Below, in pieces: positions 1-7,515 of a stretch of 18,859 bases of DNA. The position numbers and the translations under genes are program-made. The DNA is from CAINFV01 sp964409235 (GTDB taxonomy: Bacteria > Chlamydiota > Chlamydiia > Chlamydiales > FEN-1388), in assembly GCA_964409235.1 (NCBI GenBank), contig CAYPCN010000022.1, positions 1-18,859 of the forward strand, read 5' to 3'. Within the stretch, counting starts at the first letter, position 1. Each line of letters begins with the position of its first letter. The notes beneath the pieces are model-generated. The model was not told where the DNA came from and did no database searches. It saw nothing but the letters and a program-made list of their open reading frames with translations.

Positions 1-40
1 AACCGTTTTTACTCACAATACTAGGGAGCGGCAATGCCTC
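1..40 (-). mobile_element. Left end of an IS200/IS605-type element, cut by window start
   Basis: Bases 1-23 are identical to 16734-16756, which lie just upstream of the degraded tnpB gene further right, and similarity continues with small gaps to about base 40 (GCGGCAA then TGCCTC in both). Read on the minus strand this is the stretch between the element end and the tnpB start, so the rest of this IS lies outside the window to the left. Immediately after it, 29-34 (CGGCAA) can pair with 65-70 (TTGCCG) around an inner hairpin GGTCC-TCAA-GGACC at 43-56. A structured end suits this transposon group, which recognises subterminal hairpins. The exact boundary is uncertain. Confidence 0.5.
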
Positions 41-70
41 CAGGTCCTCAAGGACCGGGGTCCCTTGCCG

Positions 71-1056
71 TCAATTTGATGAACAAGGCGAGAAAACCAT
101 CATCCCAGATCCTGCAACTAAGTCTCTCGTCCAAGAGATGTTTTCTCAATACGCTACCGGGAATTACTCGCTTCAAAGCCTTACGGCCTTCATGAAGGGC
201 CGAGGTTTGACGACCAGTAATGGCAGACCGCTTGTGAAGTCACATGCTGAAAAACCCTTTCTACGCCAGAGAAATGAGTACAAAACAAGGCGTATTCCCC
301 CACCGCTATGAGAAGCTGATATCCTTCAGCAGGTCCAAGCTATTCTTTCAGGATACAAGAAGAAGCCATTTCGTTTTCTGGCGCGACCGTTTATTCTTCG
401 AGGATTGATCACCTGTGCCCATTGCGGCTGTCTCGTTTCTCCCGAAATCAAAAAAGGCAAATATGTCTACTACAGCTGTACCAACGCTAAGGGAAGCTGC
501 TCCCGTACGTATTTGAGGGAAGAGCTCCTACTCAACCAGCTCGTACAGTACTTTGACAATATAGCCCTCCCAGAAGACCTTATTCAGACGATCACGGACT
601 ACCTAAAGCAGGTGCACACATCTGAGCAGCAGTTCTTCCAGGAAGAGCGTAGTCGCCTGCAAAAGGAACTTGATAAGATCCAGGGTCGCCTTAGCAAGAT
701 GTATTGACGACAGGTTGGATGGCATGATAGAGGACGTCATGTATCAGAAGAAGTTTCAGGAAGAGAAGGCACGTCAGCAAGAGATAGTATCGCAGATGGA
801 GCGCCATGTGCGCGCTGACGAGCAGTTCTACATCACGGCCAATACGGTGATGCGGTTGGCAAGTAGAGCTCGGGAGATTTTTGAGAGCTCTGAAGTAGAG
901 GAAAAACGGCAACTTCTCAATTTCGTGCTTCAGAACTTGCAATTAGATGGCGAAAAACTGGCCCACACGTTCCGTGAACCATTTTCGATGATCATGAAGG
1001 CCAAGGGAATGTCCAAGTGGATGGGGGCAGTTGGACTCGAACCAACGAAGTCGTAA
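71..1056 (+). pseudogene. Serine recombinase remnant, central and C-terminal part, frameshifted
   Basis: Fragments of a large serine recombinase can be followed through different frames. The recombinase domain starts near 75 (FDEQGEKTIIPDP) and runs to about 240. A frame change gives MLKNPFYARE from 244. A second change near 312-320 leads to ILQQVQAILSGYKKKPFRF and then the zinc beta-ribbon (CAHCGC, later SCTNAKGSC) at about 405-510. A third change near 700 follows QGRLSKMY and continues as DRLDGMIEDVMYQKKF, a coiled-coil-like tail. The catalytic N-terminal domain is missing; it was either removed or lies beyond the IS end at 1-40. The frame closes inside the tRNA-derived repeat, giving the tail GAVGLEPTKS, an antisense reading of tRNA-Tyr. 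It cannot make an active recombinase. It probably marks an older element that used the same tRNA site. Confidence 0.85.
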
Positions 1057-1073
1057 GACGAGGGATTTACAGT
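1021..1073. repeat. attL-side direct repeat, displaced 3' part of tRNA-Tyr
   Basis: This is a perfect 53-bp match to 15578-15630. It covers the tRNA-Tyr sequence from the anticodon loop to the 3' end, in the same orientation. Identity stops at base 1074, where the tRNA continues differently. Crossover must occur somewhere inside it, probably in the anticodon loop as in many tRNA-targeting integrases. Confidence 0.95.
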
Positions 1074-1191
1074 TTTCAGATTTATAAACGCTGAAAACAA
1101 AACAGAATCAAACAAACTCATTGGCATTAATTGCTTCATTAAACTAGCCAACTCCCCTGTCATCACATTTCCTCTCGGCGCTCATCACGCA

Positions 1192-1211
1192 TTACGGAAA
1201 AATTACGGAAA
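1192..1211 (+). promoter_or_regulatory. Integrase arm-type binding site, left end
   Basis: Two TTACGGAAA units start 11 bp apart, about 120 bp inside the left repeat. The same double unit occurs near the right end at 15253-15274 and 15504-15525. Paired sites one helical turn apart on both sides of an att core are typical of arm sites bound by the N-terminal domain of tyrosine integrases. Binding by an excisionase instead is possible. Confidence 0.7.
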
Positions 1212-1579
1212 TTTTTCCTCTCGATGTTGTCGAAGATATAGGGTGGGCATGATTTAGCAAAAGAGAAAAAGCTGGGACCAGACAGAGGAATTTATCAAAG
1301 AGAGATCAAGCCAACGTCGGCGTCCCCAGATTGAGAATTTCAGGTCGCACTTCTGCTCAAATGCCCGAATGCCAGGAGCGCCCCCATCACTACTGAGGCC
1401 TTCTCCTTGCTCCATTCACTATTCACGCCACCACCGAATACCCCGTCTTCCTCACCATCTTTCAATATCATTCTACTGTAGCTAAACAGCATTGTCTGCA
1501 AGATTTCGTTGCAACATTCTCTTGGATTTGCTAGTCTCAAGAAGGTAGGCAAGAATACCTTGCAAATATAGGTTGTGTG
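1212..1579. other. Stretch without a clear gene; possible broken gene tail on minus strand
   Basis: No intact gene is supported here. On the minus strand, about 1560 to 1340 reads as protein-like sequence (RECCNEILQTML, then MILKDGEEDGVFGGG, ending HLSRSAT). Its open frame continues upstream only by running antisense through the ImmA-type gene, so it may be the 3' end of a gene cut when that pair arrived, or chance. The promoter of the ImmA-type gene must lie here, but no convincing -35/-10 pair was found. Confidence 0.3.
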
Positions 1580-2695
1580 ATGAGAGCTGAAATAGGCCAA
1601 AAAATAAAATTCGAAAGAGAGCGCAAAAAGGTATCGCAAGAGAGGCTTGCTAAGGCGCTTGGCTGGAACCATCATCAAATTGTCAGCGAGGTGGAGCAAG
1701 GGAATCGCGAAATCAAGGCATGGGAACTCTACGAAATCGCAAAGTTTCTGCATATCGACCTCAAGGTATTGCTCGGAGATCAGGAGATCCGACAGCCGCC
1801 GTATGTGCTTTGGAGGCAAAAACCAACCCATGATGAAAAGTTGCTGCAGGCGCAGTTTGTTCATGAATGCGACAATTATGTTTGGATAGAACAGATTGTC
1901 TCCAGCTCGCAAGGGCTGCCCTCGGTCGTTTTTAGAGATCTTAAAAAAACTAAAATAGATTTTCATAAATTTACTCTAGAGCATGCGTATCGATTTGCAG
2001 AAGGCATGCGGGGAAGTATGTCTCTCGGTGATTTTCCAGCTGCACAACTTGTTGGAACATTGGAGGACAGCTATGGAGTCAAATTTATAGTTAGTGTCCA
2101 TGATATGGAGCCCTCTGCAGCCTGCTCACGATCGGACAATGGATGTTTTATTTTAATCAATGGTCGTGATCAAGACTCCAGACAATATTTTAGCATTGCC
2201 CATGAGCTGTTTCATCTGATTACGTGGGACCAAGAGATGCTGGAACTTGTTGAGGGGAATCAACGGTATCACAAGAAAAACGAACAACTAGCGAATGCTT
2301 TTGCTGCTGGATTGCTTATTCCCCTGGAAAAATTGCAAATTGAGACTGCAAGAGCATGTGGCGACAGAATGATTGGCGCGCCCGATGTTATTGCTTTAGC
2401 TGAGCAGTTTCATGTTTCTAATGAAGCAATGATTTATAGAATGCTCAATGCCGCATTGATTACAAAGACACAACTCGAAGAGATAAAAGGACATTTGCAA
2501 CGCACACTTGTTTTAAAGATTCCTACTCAACCAATTGCGCGTTTTTTGCGCAGCAAATATGTCCGACTTGTGTATCTTGCGTATGAACATGGAAAGATTT
2601 CAAGAGCGAAAGCGGCAAAACTTCTCAACGTTGACCTCTGCGACTTGTCTGATAGTTTCAATGAATATGGCTTTGTTGAAGTAAATGCAGTCTAA
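1580..2695 (+). CDS. XRE-family HTH protein with ImmA/IrrE metallopeptidase domain
   Basis: The protein is 371 residues from the ATG at 1580. It has an N-terminal helix-turn-helix of the XRE type (about residues 5-65, RKKVSQERLAKALGW) and a C-terminal COG2856/DUF955 peptidase domain with the zinc motif HELFH at residues 208-212. The family includes ImmA, which cleaves phage repressors, and fused HTH forms that act as the antitoxin or regulator of toxin genes. ATG 1580 is preferred over GTG 1577 because ATAGG lies seven bases before it. Its 3' end overlaps the next gene by 11 bp in another frame, so the two are surely cotranscribed and probably translationally coupled. It likely represses or proteolytically controls the pair; the substrate is unknown. 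Confidence 0.85.
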   Translation: MRAEIGQKIKFERERKKVSQERLAKALGWNHHQIVSEVEQGNREIKAWELYEIAKFLHIDLKVLLGDQEIRQPPYVLWRQKPTHDEKLLQAQFVHECDNYVWIEQIVSSSQGLPSVVFRDLKKTKIDFHKFTLEHAYRFAEGMRGSMSLGDFPAAQLVGTLEDSYGVKFIVSVHDMEPSAACSRSDNGCFILINGRDQDSRQYFSIAHELFHLITWDQEMLELVEGNQRYHKKNEQLANAFAAGLLIPLEKLQIETARACGDRMIGAPDVIALAEQFHVSNEAMIYRMLNAALITKTQLEEIKGHLQRTLVLKIPTQPIARFLRSKYVRLVYLAYEHGKISRAKAAKLLNVDLCDLSDSFNEYGFVEVNAV

Positions 2696-3230
2696 CCAAA
2701 AAAAGAAAATTCTGTTTGATGCGAACTCGATCATCGATTTGCATAAATACTCGCTATGGAAGCAGGTTGTTCACTCTTGTCAGGCGGCGGTTACGCCGAT
2801 CATCGTGAAGGAGACGCGGTTTTATAAAGACGAGCAAGGTCAAAAAAGACAAATTGATCTGCGCCAAAATATCGAAACTAAAACAATTGAGGAAATTCTC
2901 GTTACTATTGACGAATTTTCCAGCCTTGACTCCATCCTGAACGAATTTTTCCTGCAATCGATCGATGAAGGCGAGCGGGAAGTTATCGCATATTTGTATA
3001 ACGCGAAGAAAAAAGATGAATTTTTGTTTTGCACAGCTGATATACTGGCAATCAAATGCCTAGGCGTATTGGGCTTGCGCTACCAAGGTCTTTCGATGGA
3101 AGGACTCTTCGAGATATTGCATATGAACACCAATATTTCAGGGCGATACAATCAGACGCGATCAAAGAAAACGTTTGAAAGGATGCTCAATGAAGGATTT
3201 CAGGAAGCGAACTTACATAGGAAGGGATGA
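2685..3230 (+). CDS. PIN-like domain protein, probable toxin partner (DUF4411-like)
   Basis: The protein has 181 residues. It begins with the PIN-type motif LFDANSIIDLHK, has an acidic centre EGEREVIAYL and a later FCTADILAIKCL, giving the spaced Asp/Glu set expected of a PIN ribonuclease active site. It overlaps the XRE-ImmA gene and has no ribosome binding site of its own, as in type II toxin-antitoxin operons. Pairing of COG2856 proteins with PIN-like DUF4411 proteins has been described as a toxin-antitoxin class. The likely activity is RNA cleavage restrained by the upstream gene product. The PIN call rests on motifs only; the exact family is less sure. Its place at the element's left end suggests a role in keeping the element or in phage defence. 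Confidence 0.7.
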   Translation: MQSNQKKKILFDANSIIDLHKYSLWKQVVHSCQAAVTPIIVKETRFYKDEQGQKRQIDLRQNIETKTIEEILVTIDEFSSLDSILNEFFLQSIDEGEREVIAYLYNAKKKDEFLFCTADILAIKCLGVLGLRYQGLSMEGLFEILHMNTNISGRYNQTRSKKTFERMLNEGFQEANLHRKG

Positions 3231-3344
3231 CCAACGTATCCATTTCTGACAGGAAATCGCGAACCGTTTATCGCTCAATAACATCTACCCTCTCATCTCA
3301 TTGCGTAATGCGCTCATGATTTCCGAACACAGCTTTTGACAACA

Positions 3345-3370
3345 ATATCTCTCGCTGTCCGCGAGAATAT
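3345..3370. terminator. Hairpin between convergent genes, possible two-way terminator
   Basis: CTCGC and GCGAG pair around TGTCC, extended by T-A and, after one bulged C, by ATAT/ATAT, making a ten-pair stem. It lies between the ends of two converging genes. There is no clear T-run on either side, so terminator function is only a guess. Confidence 0.3.
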
Positions 3371-3440
3371 GGTAGCTGGGTTGGAGTCTTGGTTTTGAAT
3401 TAGCATTTGATGTGGTGTGCTGTCAGCAATAGGGTGGCGG

Positions 3441-3462
3441 TGTGCCAAAAATGTGCCAAGAT
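3441..3462 (+). repeat. Tandem TGTGCCAA repeat with 11-bp period
   Basis: TGTGCCAAAAA is directly followed by TGTGCCAAGAT. The 11-bp period matches the design of the integrase arm sites in this element but the sequence differs. It may be a leftover arm site of another integrase, or a small operator. The rest of 3231-3521 shows no gene. Confidence 0.4.
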
Positions 3463-3521
3463 GGGCATTTATGAACGGGGCTCACCGGGATAGAATCGAG
3501 CCACAGCAACGAAGAAATCTA

Positions 3522-4583
3522 TCAACTGATGGTATCGCTTAGTAACTTCATTACAGACTCTACGGCTTGTGCAGGCGATTGAAGATGTCCTTCGGGCACA
3601 ACACCGTCAACTGCCGCATCTGCTATTGATTTTTTGAATTTTATCCGTTGCCAACGAGCCTCACACCAAGACCATCTCCGACCCTCAATTATCGAAAACG
3701 TAAGAGGAATAAAAATTTGGACGCGCGCGTTTTTCTGTCCTTGTCTATAAACTCTTCCTTTTAGCTGCTCAAACTCGGCATGCGTCCAGGGCAATGAAGC
3801 GATAATCATGCGAGAACACACCAGCTGGAGCTTGTCTATCCCAGTCCCAATACAACTCGATGCAATCAGGACATCGGCATCTCCTGCAATAAACTCATGA
3901 AGACCTTCTTTTGATTCCCCCGTAAAAACCACCACCTTCCAGCCAGCGTTCTGCAAAGAAGTTTGCAAAAGATCCAATGCGCCATTTTTGTTCCAAAAAT
4001 GGCTATAAACTATTGTTTTTGAATGAATCTGTTTCAGAATATATGGGATTTTAGCTTTTATCAATATCCCATCTAGATCGTCAACAGGCGGGTTCGCGCC
4101 CAATCTCTTTACTTCGGGCACTAATTCCGAACAGTCAATGTTCTCAACAATAACGTCTAACGCACAACTATATTTTGGCTTCATTCTGATCCCGTGAGAT
4201 ATAAATTTTTGATACATCAAAATACAGTTAGAAACGGTAGGTGCCGTGCCAAGATTTTTATATTCAGTTCCCGAGACAAGCTCCAGTAGAGTTTTTCCCT
4301 CAAAAAGATTGTTGATCACGGGTGTTGCCGACATTCCCAGCACACACAATTTGTCATTCGAGGACGTCGCTTTATACAAGATCGACCCTATTGCTCGCCT
4401 TCGAATTGACGAAATCCCTTTGTGCCTTTGTTTGGAATAATGAATTTCATCAATTATTATGAAGTCGATTAAACAATTGTCTAAAAATTGGTTGAGTTTA
4501 GTTATTCCGCGCAATCGCTGCACAATTTCATAGTTTATTATCAAATACAATTTTATATTTTCAACTTTTTTGTTCTTTTTCAT
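3522..4583 (-). CDS. Superfamily 2 helicase, C-terminal part (split from the 4561-6411 part)
   Basis: These 353 residues carry the second half of a helicase motor. Walker B is IIDEIHYSK and motif III is GMSATPV. The helicase C lobe follows with KTIVYSHFW, DVLIASSCIGTGID (motif V) and GRVYRQGQ (motif VI). The pattern is SNF2-like/DEAH-like. It has no Walker A; that motif ends the upstream part in a different frame. The ATG at 4583 has no ribosome binding site and lies inside the homologous region, so this is not an independent gene. Removing one A from the six-A run (4566-4571 as T on the plus strand) would join the frames smoothly, giving EQKVENIKLYLIINYE. It is therefore either a sequencing error near the assembly gap or a recent inactivating mutation. 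Confidence 0.85.
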   Translation of the reverse strand: MKKNKKVENIKLYLIINYEIVQRLRGITKLNQFLDNCLIDFIIIDEIHYSKQRHKGISSIRRRAIGSILYKATSSNDKLCVLGMSATPVINNLFEGKTLLELVSGTEYKNLGTAPTVSNCILMYQKFISHGIRMKPKYSCALDVIVENIDCSELVPEVKRLGANPPVDDLDGILIKAKIPYILKQIHSKTIVYSHFWNKNGALDLLQTSLQNAGWKVVVFTGESKEGLHEFIAGDADVLIASSCIGTGIDKLQLVCSRMIIASLPWTHAEFEQLKGRVYRQGQKNARVQIFIPLTFSIIEGRRWSWCEARWQRIKFKKSIADAAVDGVVPEGHLQSPAQAVESVMKLLSDTIS

Positions 4584-6411
4584 TTAAAATTATAAATGGA
4601 TAATTATCAAGTTTATCAATTATATAATTAATTATATAATTGATAATATCTTCTTTATTATGACCTAAATTTTCTTCTNNNNNNNNNNGGCCAGTCTGCT
4701 CTACTCGCTTTGTTTCAACGATACTATCGGGATAGATCTCTTCGATCTTTTCCTTCCATCCAGCTACTACATTGTTAGGACAAAAAATCAACACAGTTTT
4801 GGCTTCTATAACCCTGCTTGCCAGAACTGCCGCAAGAGTTTTTCCGGCCCCTGTTCCTGACCAATTTCCAATCCTTTTTCGACTTTGTAGTATTGAGGCA
4901 GTGTATAGTTGCATTATGTTTGGCTGAAGAATAAGTCCAGCGCTTGAAAAATTATACCCCTCAGGTATTTTAAGGCATTTTGCTGAATTGTATTCGAGCA
5001 AAAATAGTTTTTTCACCTCTGAAGAGTATAACCCATCTTTCTCATCATAGCCTTGAATCTGATGTATAGCGGTCGATTCATCTACGAACACGTGTTGCCA
5101 AATTTTTGATACGGCTGATTTTATAAAAAATTCGACATCGTCTCTTTCAAAACTAGCGAATATTGGATTGTCTAGACTTACCAAAACGTCTTTCGCTTGA
5201 AGTGTGGGCAATTCCCCTTCATGCTCATTGTGTATATCTACAAGTTCATTTAAATCGTCGGGGCAAATCTTTTTATCTGAGATCTTTTCCTCTGTTTCAG
5301 GTTCATGCGTTTCTTGAGCCGAATCCTTTATAAACGAATCCACAAGAGACGGCTCGTTGTTTGCAAATTTTTCTAATTCATCCTTTGGAAATTTTCCTGT
5401 TGAAAGCGCTTTTATAAACGGCCTACCGCTTGCGCATCTGCTCGCATTAAGGGCCCCACTTTTAAGACAAAGTAGATATAGTTCTGCCTCATTTAATCGA
5501 GCAATAAGAGGCAATATTGACTTTACGAACAATCGAATGCGTTCCCATGTCCATCCAAGATTACACAGAGGACATCCATTGCCCTTTCTCCGGTTATCAA
5601 CAGTTGATCGCCAGACATGGTCGGGATCATTCGCACATTGCCACCATACTGCTTGCCCTGATGAAACGTGAATTTCAGATGGTGTTAATTTTCCATTTTT
5701 TGTCGTATGAAATTCTTTGGCAAGATCAGGTCGCTTAAATTCGAGAGAATTATCATAGGCAAGTTTGTGTCCAGAACAGTATGGGCAACCACTTCCAGAT
5801 AGGGTTCTGTGAGCGATCCTTGCTTCATATTCATGCGCTTTCGAACATACCCACCACGCTTTTTTATTAGAAGCGGCAACGACATTCGCTGGAGTTAACA
5901 TACCGTTTTTGGTCGTGTGGAATTCCTTGGCTATTTCGGGATAAAGAGTCTCAAGGCTGTTTGCCTTGCAGACTTTGCGCCCGGAACAACATGGACATCC
6001 TTGGTCAACTCTATTGTTTACTGTTGCTTCCCATTCGTGATCCTCGCCTTTTGAGCATTTCCACCACACCTTTTGATTCGAACCGGCTGTTACCAAAAAT
6101 GGCGTCAACTCCCCGTTTTTAGTAGGATGCCAGGATTTAGCGATTTCAGGGTGGGTAGTGCCAAGACAATTTGACGGGACTACCAGATAGCCACTGCAGA
6201 TGGGACAAGGCTTACCGCCTTTGTCAAGCCTCTGAGTGATGCGAGCAACAGATGCTTGCCATTCGTGATCTGTTCCTTTGAAGCACTTCCACCAGACCTC
6301 TTGATGTGAGCGATATGAAATTGTCGATGGATCCAGATCTCCGTTCTTCTGGGAATCCCATAATTTTAGCGCATCCGGATAGTCGCTCAGATAAATTCCT
6401 TTCTTATTCAT
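4561..6411 (-). CDS. Zinc-ribbon repeat helicase, N-terminal part with Walker A
   Basis: About 616 residues from the ATG at 6411, interrupted by ten Ns. Four tandem zinc-ribbon repeats (DUF4379 type, about residues 11-73, 87-143, 157-213, 227-284) each show ALK/IAK, KNG.L.P, WW.C, a His, and a final CP.C pair, giving one Zn site per repeat. A linker domain follows, with a segment resembling SGRPFIKALSTGKFP. The first helicase lobe then begins, with Walker A SGTGAGKTL at about residues 514-522 and CPNNVVAGWKEKI after it. Together with 3522-4583 the full protein would exceed 950 residues. DUF4379 repeats are thought to bind nucleic acid; a motor with a zinc-ribbon array suggests DNA recognition plus translocation, possibly defence. 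The start at 6411 is favoured by homology, with a distant GGGG; TTG 6441 and ATG 6429 are alternatives. The region is clearly richer in A+T than the surrounding chromosome. Confidence 0.8.
   Translation of the reverse strand: MNKKGIYLSDYPDALKLWDSQKNGDLDPSTISYRSHQEVWWKCFKGTDHEWQASVARITQRLDKGGKPCPICSGYLVVPSNCLGTTHPEIAKSWHPTKNGELTPFLVTAGSNQKVWWKCSKGEDHEWEATVNNRVDQGCPCCSGRKVCKANSLETLYPEIAKEFHTTKNGMLTPANVVAASNKKAWWVCSKAHEYEARIAHRTLSGSGCPYCSGHKLAYDNSLEFKRPDLAKEFHTTKNGKLTPSEIHVSSGQAVWWQCANDPDHVWRSTVDNRRKGNGCPLCNLGWTWERIRLFVKSILPLIARLNEAELYLLCLKSGALNASRCASGRPFIKALSTGKFPKDELEKFANNEPSLVDSFIKDSAQETHEPETEEKISDKKICPDDLNELVDIHNEHEGELPTLQAKDVLVSLDNPIFASFERDDVEFFIKSAVSKIWQHVFVDESTAIHQIQGYDEKDGLYSSEVKKLFLLEYNSAKCLKIPEGYNFSSAGLILQPNIMQLYTASILQSRKRIGNWSGTGAGKTLAAVLASRVIEAKTVLIFCPNNVVAGWKEKIEEIYPDSIVETKRVEQTGXXXXEENLGHNKEDIINYIINYIIDKLDNYPFIILNEKEQKS
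4613..4646. repeat. Perfect 34-bp AT-only core palindrome inside helicase gene
   Basis: The stretch reads the same on both strands, centred between 4629 and 4630, and is nearly all A and T. It encodes the repetitive IINYIINYIID. It lies 33 bp from the run of Ns and may have caused the assembly break by forming a hairpin. Confidence 0.85.
4679..4688. other. Assembly gap (10 Ns)
   Basis: Ten Ns inside the helicase gene, between Walker A and Walker B. The true length is unknown, so the apparent reading frame across it is accidental. Confidence 1.
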
Positions 6412-6508
6412 GCAAAGCAATATCCCCATATGTATGATCAAAAAAAACAGACAGAAATAGACCTTTGAATCATATATGCGCTGGTTCTTGGAATCGTTCA
6501 GCGGGCAT

Positions 6509-6910
6509 CTAAAACCTGGAGGAATGATATGACATGCTTTCTACCTTCTTGTCCGGATCAAATTTTATAATTATGGTCAGGGTTTGCTGGGAAGAGTCGG
6601 CGCGTTTTACATAATCAGCGCCGGTCTGAAAGTAGAGAATCAAGCCCTTGCTCCCTGACGTCCTCACTTGCGTTGAAATTTTGTCGTATATCCAGGTTTC
6701 TTTGTTGTCCTTGTCCTGAGACACAATGTTCGGGGAGCCAAGAGCGACAGCGACCTCGTCTTGCGTCATTCCCTTGTGAAGTTCCTTCTGCGCCACACCA
6801 AGAGTCATTTGCTTGCTGTCTGCATAGGTTTCGTCATAAAACTGTTTGGCGTTACACGAGGTTAATAGTAAAATAAGCAAGGAAGGCAGGATAAAACTAT
6901 TGATATTCAT
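6509..6910 (-). CDS. BamE/SmpA-OmlA-like lipoprotein
   Basis: The protein has 133 residues. It has a short signal peptide with a lipobox ending LLLTSC (Cys at residue 19), then a domain typical of the SmpA/OmlA fold: a helix QKELHKGMTQDEVAVALG followed by SPNIV and a strand ETWIYDK. This fold is found in the outer-membrane assembly factor BamE and many other small periplasmic proteins. It is shorter than or unlike chromosomal BamE and sits in a mobile element, so the function need not be outer-membrane assembly. It starts 17 bp after the lipoprotein gene at 6928-7446 and is probably cotranscribed with it. The ribosome binding site is weak. Confidence 0.75.
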   Translation of the reverse strand: MNINSFILPSLLILLLTSCNAKQFYDETYADSKQMTLGVAQKELHKGMTQDEVAVALGSPNIVSQDKDNKETWIYDKISTQVRTSGSKGLILYFQTGADYVKRADSSQQTLTIIIKFDPDKKVESMSYHSSRF

Positions 6911-6927
6911 AAGGCATCGAAACCTAT

Positions 6928-7446
6928 TTAAATATTTTCTTTTTGAATAAATATTCCCTTCGCGACTTTATCAAAGAATTCCTGGTAGAGTTTGGGGTTT
7001 GTCAGCTTTTCCACAGACATAGGACACCCCATGTTGTCGATTTTCTTGGTTTGAAAAGTGACTCGGACGCGCACCTTGTCTCCGAACTCTGAAATATTCG
7101 CTGAAGCTTCAAGCGATTGCTGCTTCCCCCAACGAGCAGCAGCCCCTGCGAACATTGTGGCAACAAAAGCCTTCCCCTTGTCCTCAATGTCTAGGCTCTT
7201 TTCTGCGCTTATCAGCCCTACATCAGGAACAACATTTTTGAGAACGAATCCTTCGTCTTGAAGAACGTTCATCATTGACTTCATGACAAGCCTTGAATCC
7301 TTCGTATCAAATTCGCGTGTCTCTATCTCTCTTACTTGAAGCTGTGTCATTTCAGGCTCAACAATCTTTTGTGACGCACATCCAACACAAAACAGGCCGA
7401 CAACAGCGGGCAACAAAACATTAAAAGTTTTCATTCTTACAACCAT
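6928..7446 (-). CDS. Putative lipoprotein of unknown function
   Basis: The protein has 172 residues with a lipoprotein signal: hydrophobic LLPAVVGLFCVGC with the lipid-attachment Cys at about residue 23, followed by ASQK. The mature part contains VMKSMMNVLQDEGFVLKNV followed by ISAEKS and looks like an alpha/beta periplasmic domain; I do not recognise a named family. ATG 7446 has TAGGT five bases upstream; ATG 7434 is an alternative. It forms an operon with the BamE-like lipoprotein. Two lipoproteins in a small mobile element suggest a change at the cell envelope, for example phage exclusion or host interaction, but that is inference. Confidence 0.75.
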   Translation of the reverse strand: MVVRMKTFNVLLPAVVGLFCVGCASQKIVEPEMTQLQVREIETREFDTKDSRLVMKSMMNVLQDEGFVLKNVVPDVGLISAEKSLDIEDKGKAFVATMFAGAAARWGKQQSLEASANISEFGDKVRVRVTFQTKKIDNMGCPMSVEKLTNPKLYQEFFDKVAKGIFIQKENI

Positions 7447-7515
7447 TCATACCTATTAACTTAAGACTAAATTAGCTCTAATTGCATCTGAATTACGAAA
7501 ATATAATCTGTGTAG

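Noticed and set aside
3485..3515. Possible tRNA 3'-end fragment (TCGATTC on the minus strand)
   Set aside because: The bases around it do not form a T-stem, so it cannot be called a tRNA or att core.
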